Shown here in pieces: positions 33,196-43,770 of a stretch of DNA of 64,000 nucleotides. How positions within the stretch are numbered: the first letter of the stretch is position 1; each line of letters opens with the position of its first letter. The translations under genes were made by a program, and so were the position numbers. The stretch covers positions 1-64,000 of the forward strand of contig CAZSFZ010000009.1 in NCBI GenBank assembly GCA_964606385.1. The letters run 5' to 3'. The stretch is from Aquincolibacterium sp964606385 (GTDB taxonomy: Bacteria; Omnitrophota; Omnitrophia; Omnitrophales; Aquincolibacteriaceae). Below the pieces are notes generated by a model, which was given only the letters and a program-made list of their open reading frames with translations, did not search any database and was not told the origin of the DNA.

Positions 33196-33681
33196 ATGGC
33201 CGTCAGTTTAAATAAAGTGATGTTGATCGGGAACCTCACCCGTGATCCGGAACTCCGCTACATCCCTTCAGGGCAGGCCGTGACGACTTTCACGATCGCG
33301 GTCAACCGCACGTTCAATTCCAAGGCCGGCGAAAAGAAAGAAGAAGTCTGCTTCATCCGGATCGTGGTCTGGGCGCGCCTCGCGGAGATCTGCAACGAAT
33401 ACCTTAAAAAAGGCCGTTCCGTTTTTGTGGAAGGAAGGATCCAGACGCGGAGCTGGGACGGTCCGGACGGGAACAAGCGTTATTCCACCGAAGTGGTCGC
33501 CGACAACGTGCAGTTCCTCGGCGCGAAATCGGGCGGCGGCAAAGGCGACGCGGGCGATGTGCCGACCATGGATGTAGACGACAGTATTTTTGAAGCTCCG
33601 GAAGGCAGCGCGCCTTCCAAAAAGGGTTCCGTCTCCGTTTCTAAGGATGAGCTGAAACCCGACGAAGAAATTCCGTTCTAG
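33196..33681 (+). CDS. ssb: Single-stranded DNA-binding protein
   Basis: 161 residues. OB-fold domain (1-110) with LNKVMLIGNLTRDPELRY and the KGRSVFVEGRIQTRSW strand; Gly-rich linker; acidic C-terminal tip DEEIPF that contacts replication and repair partners. It lies between rpsF and rpsR as in many bacteria. Confidence 0.95.
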   Translation: MAVSLNKVMLIGNLTRDPELRYIPSGQAVTTFTIAVNRTFNSKAGEKKEEVCFIRIVVWARLAEICNEYLKKGRSVFVEGRIQTRSWDGPDGNKRYSTEVVADNVQFLGAKSGGGKGDAGDVPTMDVDDSIFEAPEGSAPSKKGSVSVSKDELKPDEEIPF

Positions 33682-33689
33682 GACTGCGT

Positions 33690-33760
33690 TACGATCCGTT
33701 TTACGGGTTTGCCGTATGGTACCGTTAACCCGTAAAAATAAATAAATAGCGGTACTCATC
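33690..33760 (+). promoter_or_regulatory. Structured spacer before rpsR, similar to rpsF leader
   Basis: GTACCGTTA (33718-33726) pairs with TAGCGGTAC (33748-33756) over an A-rich loop CCCGTAAAAATAAATAAA. The GTACCGTTA and AAATAAATAAAT parts echo the rpsF leader at 32760-32790. Possible shared ribosomal-protein binding site. Confidence 0.4.
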
Positions 33761-33778
33761 AACCAGGTGTAAAAGAAC

Positions 33779-34099
33779 ATGAAACCGAGATCCTCTTCAA
33801 GATTTGGAAAAGACGAAAAGAAAAAACCTTTCGATAAGAATGCCCGCGGTCCCAAAAAAGGCGAAAAGGGTTACGGCTCCCCGAGCCGCGCTCCTTCCCG
33901 GCCGCAGCGCAAACGCATGCGCCGTGTCCTGCCGCACATGGATTACAAAGATGTGGAAGCGCTCGGCAAGTACATCACGGAGAAGGGCAAGATCCTTCCG
34001 CGCCGCATCACGAGGCTGAGCTCGAAAGACCAGAGGACGCTCACGCGGCTTATCAAGAAATCACGGCATGCGGGGCTTTTGCCGTTCCAGGCGAACTGA
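33779..34099 (+). CDS. rpsR: Ribosomal protein bS18
   Basis: 106 residues. The conserved core is DYKDVEALGKYITEKGKILP followed by RRITRLSSKDQRTLTRLIKK. About 40 basic residues precede it, making it longer than E. coli S18 (75). No zinc-binding Cys set is present. Confidence 0.92.
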   Translation: MKPRSSSRFGKDEKKKPFDKNARGPKKGEKGYGSPSRAPSRPQRKRMRRVLPHMDYKDVEALGKYITEKGKILPRRITRLSSKDQRTLTRLIKKSRHAGLLPFQAN

Positions 34100-34141
34100 T
34101 CGCCCGCTCATTTTAATTCAATAGAAAAGGGGAATTGATCC

Positions 34142-34597
34142 ATGGAATTATTGCTTTTGAAGAACGTGCCGGATGTCGGCAAAAAAGGTGATGTCGTGCG
34201 CGTGCGCGACGGATTCGCCCGGAATTTCCTGATCCCGCAGGATCTCGCGATCCCGGCGACGCGCGCCAACAAGGAATTTTTCGCGGAAAAACGCGCCCGC
34301 AGCGCCGCGCGCAAGCTGAAGGAAAAAGAAGCGGCCGAAAAACGCGCCAAGGACATGAAGGACCTGAAGATCTCGCTCACGGTCCGCGCGGGAGAAGGGG
34401 ACAAGCTTTACGGGTCCGTGACGGCCGAAGACCTCCGCGTCGAACTTGAAAAGCAGGGTTACAGCTTCGAGAAAAAACAGGTCCGCATCAAGGACCCTTT
34501 GAAGACCCTGGGCACGCATCAGGTGGATCTGGAGATCTACCCGCAGGTCAAGACGCGCCTGACGGTCGAGCTCGTCCGCAGCGCCGAGTCCCATTAA
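34142..34597 (+). CDS. rplI: Ribosomal protein bL9
   Basis: 151 residues. The N-terminal rRNA-binding domain has VPDVGKKGDVVRVRDGFARN with FLIPQDLA; a long charged connecting helix (45-80) leads to the C-terminal domain with KLYGSVTAEDL. Standard length. Confidence 0.94.
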   Translation: MELLLLKNVPDVGKKGDVVRVRDGFARNFLIPQDLAIPATRANKEFFAEKRARSAARKLKEKEAAEKRAKDMKDLKISLTVRAGEGDKLYGSVTAEDLRVELEKQGYSFEKKQVRIKDPLKTLGTHQVDLEIYPQVKTRLTVELVRSAESH

Positions 34598-34672
34598 TCC
34601 GTAGTCCCGTCGCCGTTCGGAGCATGATGTCCTGGTTCCGGCGGCCGTTTTAAACCTCTTTAGAGGTCTTTT

Positions 34673-36033
<1,361 letters not shown>

Positions 36034-36037
<4 letters not shown>

Positions 36038-38499
36038 GGCGTTGGGTCATTCTGTTTTTGATGGTGCTTCTATGCGGGCCCTTTTCTTCGCAGGTTTTCG
36101 CGGAAGATACGGCCGCTACGACCGAGGCCGCACCGGCCGCGGCCGAACAACCCGTCCCTGCCGCTGCTTCCAATCAGCCCGAGGAGGCGGTTCCGGCGGC
36201 TCCCGCTCCGGAGACCCCGGTCCAAGCCCCCGCGGCCGAACCCGTAGTAGCTCCTGCTGAAGCACCTGCCGCATCCGTCCCGCAACCCCCTCAAAAAACC
36301 GTCGTGTCGGTGGACGTGCGCGGGAACCGCATCGTCAGCACGAACACGATCCTGAGCAAGATCCAGACCAAGCAGGGATTGACCCTCAAACAGCAGACCG
36401 TGAATGAGGATATCAAGCGTCTTTATGGCACCGGTTTTTTTGAGGACGTAAAGCTGGAAGTCGAAGAGCTTCCTGAAGGCTTTAAATTAATCGTGGTGGT
36501 GGAGGAAAAACCCATCATCAAGCAGATCGTGATCGAAGGGGCCACCTCCTTTAAAGAAGACAAGCTTCGTAAAACCTTGGGCGTGATGGAAGGCCAGATC
36601 CTTGACCGCAAGGCCGTCAAAAAAGGCGAGGAAGAGATCCGCAAACTTTACGCGGACAAAGGATACCGGTTCGTGGACCTTCAGGCGGAAGTGAACGTCG
36701 ATCCGCAAACCAAAGAAGCTGTGGTCACGATCAAAGTCTTTGAAGGAAAAAAATTCAAGATCACCAAGATCTCTTTTGAGGGGAATCAGTCCTTCAAGAC
36801 CAAAGAGCTTCAAAAGCTCATGAAGACGAAAGAAAAGAAATGGTTCCTGTTCGGCACCTTCAAGGAAGGTGATTTCGAAAAAGACCTTGAGAAGATTGCT
36901 TTCTTTTATCAAAAGGAAGGTTATCTGGATGTGAAAGTGGTGCCGGCCTTCGATTACAATAAAGATCAGAACACCATCCAGATCCTCATCAAGATCGACG
37001 AGGGACAGCACTACGTGACTGGCGAGGTCCGTTTCAAAGGCAACACGATCTTCCCGGAATCCGAGCTTTGGCAGCAGCTTGAGATGCTCCCCGGTTTGAC
37101 CTATTCCCAGTATTACGTGTCGCAGGACATGGAGAAGATCCGCCAGTTCTACGCGAACGAAGGTTATATAGAAGCCCGTGTGGTGCCGGACGTAAAGCTC
37201 AACCGTGATACGGGGAAGGTGGATGTTGTTTATGAGATCCAGGAAGGGGACCTCTATTTTGTGGAGAAGGTCCAGATCCGTGGGAACACCAAGACCCGCG
37301 ACAAGGTGATCCGCCGCGAACTCCGCATCCGTCCGGGAGAACGCTTCGATGGTAAAAAGATCGAGAAGTCTAAGGAACGCCTTCAAAACCTTAATTATTT
37401 TGAAGAGATCACCTATGATACCGAGCCGACCGATGCCGGTGCGAACCGTAAGGATCTCATCTTCCGGGTGAAAGAAAAGCGCACCGGGGAACTTTCTTTC
37501 GGCGGCGGCATTAGCTCGATCGATACGTTCATGGGGTTTGCCGAGATCTCGCAGCGCAATTTTGATATTCTCAATTGGCCTCGCTTCACGGGCGGCGGTC
37601 AATCCCTTTCGATCCGCGGGCAGATCGGCACGATCCATCAGGAGTACGATGTCAGCTTTGTGGAACCCTATCTTTTCAACAAACCTATCTCCTGGGGGAC
37701 CAACCTTTTCCTCACTTCGCAGGACAATAAGAACACCCTTTTCGGAGAAAGACGGATGGGGGCCTCTACGACCTTGTCCCGTCTTTTTAAGGATGTTCTC
37801 CGAGTGGGCGGCGGCTACACGCTTGAACGCGTCGAACTCAGGGATATTGCGAGCAATGCGCCGACCTCCGTTACGGATTTTGACGGACCGGACTGGCTTT
37901 CCCGGCTTCGCGCTTTCACGACCTTTGATAACCGCGACAACGTCTTCAGCCCGACCAAGGGCCGCGTGGTCAATTTTGGCGGTGATCTGATCGGCAGTAT
38001 CCTGGGCGGCGATCAGGAGTACTACATCCTGCGCGGCGGATATACGGAATACCTCACGTTCCACAAAAAACACCAGGTTGAATTCCAGGCACATTTGGCC
38101 ACCTCCCAGTCTTTCGGGAAAACATCCACCACCCCTGCGTATGACCGGTTCTTTGCCGGCGGTCTCGGAACCGTTCGCGGTTTCAATTACCGCCGCGTGG
38201 GTCCCCAGGAGGACGGGGAGGCCGTGGGCGGTCAGACCATGGCGATCTTCAACCTGGACTATTCGTTCCCGCTGCCATGGCTTGACGCCTTCCGCGGCGT
38301 GGTGTTCATTGATGCGGGTAATGTTAGCAGCGATTCCTATAATATCGATTTCGGCAAGTTTTCACTGAGCACCGGCCCTGGGATCAAGGTCAAAACCCCG
38401 ATCGGTCCTTTGGCCTTCTACTACGGAATTCCGATCGCGAACCGGGACACCAAGGACCGGAACGGCCGTTTCGAGTTCAGCCTGAGCCGCAGCTTCTAA
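36034..38499 (+). CDS. bamA: Outer-membrane protein assembly factor BamA
   Basis: 821 residues: signal peptide (to about FAED), a 60-residue Ala/Pro/Glu-rich segment, about five POTRA domains (roughly 85-430), then the Omp85 barrel ending in FEFSLSRSF with the terminal aromatic. The barrel loop L6 RGFNYRRVG carries the VRGF-type motif. The Pro/Ala stretch before POTRA1 is unusual and may span periplasm. Overlaps dnaB by ATGA; skp-like gene follows. Confidence 0.92.
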
Positions 38500-38542
38500 G
38501 ATCTTTCAACTATCGTTCCAGATAAAAAAAAGGAGAAACACC

Positions 38543-39055
38543 ATGAACCGTAAAATGACAGCAGGTTTTTTAGCGATCCTGATGATGTTGGGCATGAGCC
38601 TTCCGGCGTTCGCGGTCGAAATGAAAGTCGCGTATGTCGATGTGGGTGAGGTTTTTGACAATTACCAGAAGACCAAGGACCAGGACCTGGTGCTCAAAAC
38701 CGCGGGAGAAGCCAAAGAAAAAGAACGTAATGACATGATGGCCAAGATCCGCTCGATGGAAGACGAATTGGCCCTTTTGGCCGCCGACGCCCGCGCCACC
38801 AAACAGGAACAGCTGATCGAAAAGAAGCGCCAGCTCGAGGATTTTGACCGCAACGTCCGCCAGCAGCTCGCGGAACAGCGCGACAAGGTGGTGCGCGAGA
38901 TCTTCCAGGAGATCGATGTGATCGTTCAGGACCTTTCGACCAAGGGCGGTTACGACATGATCTTCAATAAGCGCGTGCTGCTCGCCCAGAAGAAGACATT
39001 CGATATCACGGCCCAGGTCTCCGCGGAGCTCGCGAAGAAATACAAGAAGGCCTGA
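38543..39055 (+). CDS. skp: Skp/OmpH-like periplasmic chaperone
   Basis: 170 residues: signal peptide (FAVEM near 23), a short strand KVAYVDVGEVFDNY, long charged coiled-coil arms (about 45-130) and a closing IIFNKR-like strand (YDMIFNKRVLLA). It would escort outer-membrane proteins to BamA encoded directly upstream. AAGGAG precedes the ATG. Confidence 0.88.
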   Translation: MNRKMTAGFLAILMMLGMSLPAFAVEMKVAYVDVGEVFDNYQKTKDQDLVLKTAGEAKEKERNDMMAKIRSMEDELALLAADARATKQEQLIEKKRQLEDFDRNVRQQLAEQRDKVVREIFQEIDVIVQDLSTKGGYDMIFNKRVLLAQKKTFDITAQVSAELAKKYKKA

Positions 39056-39066
39056 ACCGGAAAGTA

Positions 39067-40347
39067 ATGAAACAAAAGACTCTCAAAAACCGGGTTGTTT
39101 TTGAAGGTACGGGGCTCCATACCGGCCGTAAGGTGACGGTTTGCGTGCGCCCCGCCGCTGAGAACACCGGGATCCTTTTTTGCCGCGTCGATCTTGCCCC
39201 CGAGCTCAAGGTACGGGCCTCCATCGAGAACGTCTGTTCCGATGAAGCGCGCCAGACCGCGATCAAGGTCGGCGAAGGCCGTGTCCGCACGATCGAGCAC
39301 CTCATGGCCTCGTTCCACGGCCTGGGGGTCGATAACGCCCTGGTCGAGATCGACGGGGAAGAAGTCCCCGGGATGGACGGTAGCGCCCTCGAATTCACTA
39401 ACGGCCTCATGACCGCCGGCCTCGAGGAGCAACATGCCGAGCGGCAGTTCCTGACGGTCCAGACGCCTGTCTATGTCGATCAGGGGGACCAATCGATCGT
39501 GATCCTGCCCGCGGAATCCTTCTCGGTCTCCTACATGCTCAATTACCGGGACGCGGACCTGCGGGACCAGTATCTGTCCCTGCCGATCCTTCCGGAGATC
39601 TTCGAGCGCGAGCTCGCGCCGGCCCGCACGTTCTGCCTCAAAAAAGAAGCCGAACTCCTTCTTTCGATGGGGTTCGGCAAAGGCGCGAATCCTTCCAACA
39701 CGCTTATTTTTGAAAAGAACCAGCCGCTCCAGAATACGCTGCGGTTTGAGAACGAAGCCTGCCGCCACAAGATGATGGATATCCTGGGCGATCTTTTTCT
39801 GTGCGGCAAATTCATCCGTGGGCACGTGATCGCCTCCCGGAGCGGTCACGCCCTTAACGTCGAACTTGTGAGGAAATTAACGATGAGCACACCCGCCGAA
39901 ACGAAACCCTTCTCCAAAACCCTGACCGTTGAAGATATCCAGAAGGTCATCCCGCACCGTTATCCGTTCCTTTTTGTGGACCGGATCGAGAATTTTGAGC
40001 CGGGGACCCGGGCGACGGGTTTCAAGCAGGTCACCATGAATGATTATTTCTTCCAGGGGCATTTCCCCGGACATCCCGTGATGCCGGGGGTCCTGATCGT
40101 GGAGGCCATGGCGCAGGTCGGCGGCGTGATCATGCTCGGAGAGCCCGAGAACCGCGGGAAGATCGCTTATTTCATGAGCGTGGATCAGGTCAAGTGGCGC
40201 AGTCCCGTGCTTCCGGGAGACACGCTCCGGATGGAAGTTGAAGTCCTGAAGAAACGCGCGAAATTCGGCCAGTGTGCCGGCAAGGCTTATGTGGGAGATA
40301 AACTTGTATGCGAAGCGGATGTGAAGTTCGCCGTGGTGGATGCGTGA
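39067..40347 (+). CDS. lpxC/fabZ: LpxC-FabZ fusion (UDP-3-O-acyl-GlcNAc deacetylase / 3-hydroxyacyl-ACP dehydratase)
   Basis: 426 residues. Residues 1-275 are LpxC, the committed step of lipid A synthesis, with zinc-site EHLMASFHGLGVDNA and HKMMDILGDL. Residues about 285-426 are FabZ with HRYPFLFVDRI, catalytic His in GHFPGHPVMPG and Glu in LIVEAMAQVGG. Such fusions are known in Bacteroidetes and some other diderms. The stop overlaps the GTG start of lpxA. Confidence 0.95.
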   Translation: MKQKTLKNRVVFEGTGLHTGRKVTVCVRPAAENTGILFCRVDLAPELKVRASIENVCSDEARQTAIKVGEGRVRTIEHLMASFHGLGVDNALVEIDGEEVPGMDGSALEFTNGLMTAGLEEQHAERQFLTVQTPVYVDQGDQSIVILPAESFSVSYMLNYRDADLRDQYLSLPILPEIFERELAPARTFCLKKEAELLLSMGFGKGANPSNTLIFEKNQPLQNTLRFENEACRHKMMDILGDLFLCGKFIRGHVIASRSGHALNVELVRKLTMSTPAETKPFSKTLTVEDIQKVIPHRYPFLFVDRIENFEPGTRATGFKQVTMNDYFFQGHFPGHPVMPGVLIVEAMAQVGGVIMLGEPENRGKIAYFMSVDQVKWRSPVLPGDTLRMEVEVLKKRAKFGQCAGKAYVGDKLVCEADVKFAVVDA

Positions 40348-41111
40348 TCCATCCGACGGCGATCGTCCACCCGGACGCCGTTCTTGGTGAAGGCGTTGAG
40401 ATCGGCCCCTGGTCGATCATTGAGGGGACGGTCAAGATCGGAGCGAGGACCAAGGTCGGTCCCCGCGTCACGATCGAAGGCCATACCACGATCGGGGAAG
40501 ATAACGTCATCTTCACGGGTGCCATCGTCGGCAGTCTGACCCAGGACAAAAAAGCCGATGGGGGCGTGAGCTACCTCCGGATCGGCGACCGCAACACGAT
40601 CCGCGAATACGCGACCCTGAACCCCGGCACGCTGAACGGCACCGAGACCGTGATCGGGAACGATAACCTCCTGATGGCGTACGCGCATGTCGCGCATGAC
40701 TGCATCATCCATAACGGGGCAACGCTTGCCAATAACGCGACGCTTGCGGGCCATGTGATCGTGGAGGACAAGGCGATCATCGGAGGCCTTTCCGCGGTCC
40801 ATCAGTTCGTGCGGATCGGGAGCCTTTCGATCACGGGAGGCTGTTCCAAAGTCGTGCAGGACATCCCTCCTTATATGATGGTGGACGGTCATCCGGCTAC
40901 GGCGTTCGGGATCAATTCCGTCGGCCTGGACCGGGCGGGGTTCTCCAAAGAAGAAAAATCCGCCATCAAAAAAGCTTTCAAGATCATCTTCCGGTCCGGT
41001 CTGATCCTGAAGAACGTCATCAAACAGATCCAGCAAGACATTCCCCTCACTCCTTCCATCCAAACGATCCTGACATTCCTGGAAAAGTCCGAACGGGGCA
41101 TTTGCGGCTAG
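40344..41111 (+). CDS. lpxA: UDP-N-acetylglucosamine O-acyltransferase
   Basis: 255 residues. Left-handed beta-helix with hexapeptide repeats: IHPTAIVHPDAVLGEG, IGNDNLLMAYAHVAHDC (catalytic His) and HQFVRIGS. C-terminal helical domain after residue 190. I choose GTG 40344, which overlaps the lpxC-fabZ stop and aligns with the family N-terminus, instead of ATG 40308. Adds the first acyl chain of lipid A. Confidence 0.93.
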   Translation: MIHPTAIVHPDAVLGEGVEIGPWSIIEGTVKIGARTKVGPRVTIEGHTTIGEDNVIFTGAIVGSLTQDKKADGGVSYLRIGDRNTIREYATLNPGTLNGTETVIGNDNLLMAYAHVAHDCIIHNGATLANNATLAGHVIVEDKAIIGGLSAVHQFVRIGSLSITGGCSKVVQDIPPYMMVDGHPATAFGINSVGLDRAGFSKEEKSAIKKAFKIIFRSGLILKNVIKQIQQDIPLTPSIQTILTFLEKSERGICG

Positions 41112-41212
41112 GGCTTGCCCCGCGCCCGCGTGCCGCGGGACTGTTTCCGGCCGTCTAGCGCAAGGGATGAAGACGGTGCCCCTTTCTGGTATAATCCTGG
41201 CGAGGTGACTTT

Positions 41213-42028
41213 ATGAAGACCATGGGCATTATCGCGGGGAACGGCCGTTTTCCCATCCTGGTGGCCGAAGAGGCCAAAAAGACCGGGTACCGGGTCGTGA
41301 CCTGCGGCATCGAGCAGGAAGCGGAACCCGTTCTGGAAAAGCTCTCGGACGCTTTTCTTTGGGTCAAGGTCGGCGAACTCAAGAAACTTTCAAAATTCCT
41401 GAAAGAGGAGGGCGCGCACGAGGCCATCATGGCCGGGAAGATCGAGAAGGTCCGTTTCTTTAAAGAGAACGTGCGGCTGGACCTCGACATGATGTCGGTC
41501 CTTGTGAAGCTGAAGGACCACAAGGACGACTCGCTCCTGGGCGGTATCGCGGACTATCTTTTCAAGAAGGGGATCGTCCTGCAGGACTCCACCTGTTTAT
41601 TGAAAGACATGATGCCGGGGCCGGGGCTTCTCGGGAAACGGAAACCCTCCAAGGCCGTTATGGATAATATCGATTTTGGTTTCGAAATGGCGCAGAAGGT
41701 CGCGGGCGCCGATATCGGGCAGACCGTGGTCGTGAAGAAAAAGGCAGTGCTCGCGGTCGAAGCGATCGAAGGGACCGACGAGGCCATCCGCCGCGGCGCG
41801 GCCCTCGGGAACGGCAAGATCGTGGTCGTGAAGATCGCCAAGCCGAACCAGGACATGCGCTTCGATGTGCCCGCGGTGGGGCTCAAGACCCTGGAAGGCC
41901 TCATCGCCGCCAAAGCCGAGGCCTTCGCCTTTGAGGCCCATAAGACCCTTTTCATCGGAAAGGATATTTTTGTCGAGAAGGCCAACCGAGCCGGCATCGT
42001 TCTCTACGGAGTCAGCGATCGCCCCTGA
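41213..42028 (+). CDS. lpxI: UDP-2,3-diacylglucosamine pyrophosphatase LpxI
   Basis: 271 residues of the LpxI (DUF1009) type that hydrolyses UDP-diacylglucosamine to lipid X, replacing LpxH. Blocks GIIAGNGRFPILVAEEA, HEAIMAGKIEKV, MPGPGLLGKR and VEAIEGTDEAIRRG are characteristic. GAGGTGA lies before the ATG and TATAAT at 41190-41195 suggests its own promoter, although the -35 is poor. Completes the lpxC-lpxA-lpxI run. Confidence 0.9.
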   Translation: MKTMGIIAGNGRFPILVAEEAKKTGYRVVTCGIEQEAEPVLEKLSDAFLWVKVGELKKLSKFLKEEGAHEAIMAGKIEKVRFFKENVRLDLDMMSVLVKLKDHKDDSLLGGIADYLFKKGIVLQDSTCLLKDMMPGPGLLGKRKPSKAVMDNIDFGFEMAQKVAGADIGQTVVVKKKAVLAVEAIEGTDEAIRRGAALGNGKIVVVKIAKPNQDMRFDVPAVGLKTLEGLIAAKAEAFAFEAHKTLFIGKDIFVEKANRAGIVLYGVSDRP

Positions 42029-42039
42029 TCCCCGGACCT

Positions 42040-43623
42040 ATGAGCACCGAAAGATCAAAACCCACCACAGGTCTTAAACGCGAGATCCAGGAACTCAGCG
42101 TCCTCTATGAGATTACGCGCCACATGACGGCGCCGTTCCCGATCGAGGAGAGGATGAGGAAAGCGCTCGACGTGCTCCATGAGAAGATGGACATGCACCG
42201 CGGCACCTTGACGCTTTTGGATCCCGACGGCGAGAGTCTGACGATCGAGATCGCCCACGGCCTTGATGATCAGGCCAAAAAAAAAGGGCGCTACAAGATC
42301 GGCGAGGGCATCACTGGGAAAGTCGTGGAAGCGGGGGAGCCGATCGCGGTACCGAACATCGGGGAAGAGCCGCTTTTCCTTAACCGGACCGGCGCGCGCA
42401 AGGACCTCCGGCGCAACCGGGTCGCTTTCATCTGCGTTCCCGTGAAAATCGACCAGGAGACCATCGGCGCGCTCAGCGTGGACCGCCTTTTTGAAGGGGA
42501 CGTTTCTTTGGAGGAGGACCTGAGGCTCCTCACCATCATCAGTTCGATCCTCGCGCAGACCGTCGCGAGTTACCGCCTTCGTGAAAAAGAGAAAGCGAAA
42601 CTCCAGTTCGAGAATGTGGAGCTGAAGCGCGAACTCGCCAAAAAATTCCATCCGGCCAACATCATCGGCAAGAGCAAGCGCATGGAAGAGGTCTACGAGG
42701 CGATCGACACCGTCAGCCGCACCCGTTCGACCGTGCTTTTGCGGGGCGAGACGGGGACCGGCAAGGAACTGGTGGCGCACGCAATCCACTATAATAGTCA
42801 CCGGGCGAAAGGCCCGTTCATCAAAGTCTCCTGCGCCGCTTTGCCGGAAACGCTTCTTGAGAGCGAGCTTTTCGGGTACGAAAAGGGGGCGTTCACGGGG
42901 GCCGCGGCCAGAAAACTCGGGCGTTTTGAGATGGCCGACGGCGGCACGCTTTTCCTCGATGAGATCGGGGATATTTCCGCTTCGACCCAGATCAAGCTTC
43001 TGCGCGCGCTCCAGGAGCGTGAATTCGAACGGGTGGGCGGGACGGAGACGATCCGCATCGACGTGCGCGTGATCGCGGCCACGAACCGGGACCTTGAAAA
43101 GGCGATCCAGGAAAAACAATTCCGGGAAGATCTCTATTACCGTCTGAACGTCGTGCCGATCCTTTTGCCGTCTCTGCGGGAAAGGCGGGAAGACATTCCT
43201 CTTTTGGTCTCTCATTTCCTCAAAAAAGCCGGGCTCGAGAACGGCAAGAAAGTAAAGTATGTCTCCGACGCGGCCATGGAATACCTGATGAACTACAACT
43301 GGCCGGGGAATATCCGCGAGCTTGAGAACGCCGTGGAGCGGGCCGTGATCCATTGCAAGACGGACACGCTCGAGGCCGATCTTTTCCCGATCCCGGGGCC
43401 CAAAGGGCATCCGGTCACGATCCAGCTCCAGGGGGCGCAGACCTTCCAAGGCATGCCTGAAGAGATCTCCGGAGACCTTCCAAGCGCGGTCGAAGAGCTT
43501 GAAAAGAAAATGATCCGGGAGGCTTTTCAGCGGACAGGCGGGAACCAGCGCAAAGCGGCCAGGATCCTCGGGGTGACCGAACGAATCCTCGGCTATAAGG
43601 CCAAGCTCTACAAACTTAAATAA
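42040..43623 (+). CDS. Sigma-54-dependent activator, NifA-like (GAF-AAA-Fis)
   Basis: 527 residues. GAF domain (about 20-190), AAA+ domain with Walker A GETGTGKELVA, the sigma-54 contact ESELFGYEKGAFTGA, Walker B GGTLFLDEIG and the arginine-finger region FREDLYYRLNVVPI; C-terminal Fis-type helix-turn-helix (GGNQRKAARILGVTERILGYK). It lies directly upstream of two sigma-54 promoters for glnN and amtB and of matching palindromes, so it is the likely nitrogen-control activator; P-II encoded nearby may modulate it through GAF. Confidence 0.9.
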   Translation: MSTERSKPTTGLKREIQELSVLYEITRHMTAPFPIEERMRKALDVLHEKMDMHRGTLTLLDPDGESLTIEIAHGLDDQAKKKGRYKIGEGITGKVVEAGEPIAVPNIGEEPLFLNRTGARKDLRRNRVAFICVPVKIDQETIGALSVDRLFEGDVSLEEDLRLLTIISSILAQTVASYRLREKEKAKLQFENVELKRELAKKFHPANIIGKSKRMEEVYEAIDTVSRTRSTVLLRGETGTGKELVAHAIHYNSHRAKGPFIKVSCAALPETLLESELFGYEKGAFTGAAARKLGRFEMADGGTLFLDEIGDISASTQIKLLRALQEREFERVGGTETIRIDVRVIAATNRDLEKAIQEKQFREDLYYRLNVVPILLPSLRERREDIPLLVSHFLKKAGLENGKKVKYVSDAAMEYLMNYNWPGNIRELENAVERAVIHCKTDTLEADLFPIPGPKGHPVTIQLQGAQTFQGMPEEISGDLPSAVEELEKKMIREAFQRTGGNQRKAARILGVTERILGYKAKLYKLK

Positions 43624-43674
43624 GTCTACAATTTTGTAGACTTTAATTACCTTCTTGTATACAAATTTGTATAC
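43624..43674 (+). promoter_or_regulatory. Two upstream activator sites for glnN
   Basis: GTCTACAATTTTGTAGAC (43624-43641) and GTATACAAATTTGTATAC (43657-43674) are 18-base palindromes sharing the core TACAA-WT-TTGTA; centres are 33 bases apart, about three helical turns. They lie 50-100 bases before the sigma-54 promoter, the normal place for enhancer sites. The first also immediately follows the activator's stop codon. Confidence 0.75.
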
Positions 43675-43724
43675 TCGAGACACCTGTCAGCGTATAATCC
43701 CTCAGTAACCTTTAATTTTCGAGT

Positions 43725-43740
43725 TGGCACGGAACTTGCA
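43725..43740 (+). promoter_or_regulatory. Sigma-54 promoter of glnN
   Basis: TGGCACGGAACTTGCA matches the -24/-12 consensus, with GG (43726-43727) and GC (43738-43739) separated by exactly 10 bases. Confidence 0.92.
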
Positions 43741-43770
43741 TTTTCTATGTAAAACAAAGGGGAGGTTCGT

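Noticed and set aside
43693..43698. TATAAT as a sigma-70 promoter for glnN
   Set aside because: No acceptable -35 at 16-18 bases, and a perfect sigma-54 promoter lies nearer the gene; a minor role cannot be excluded.
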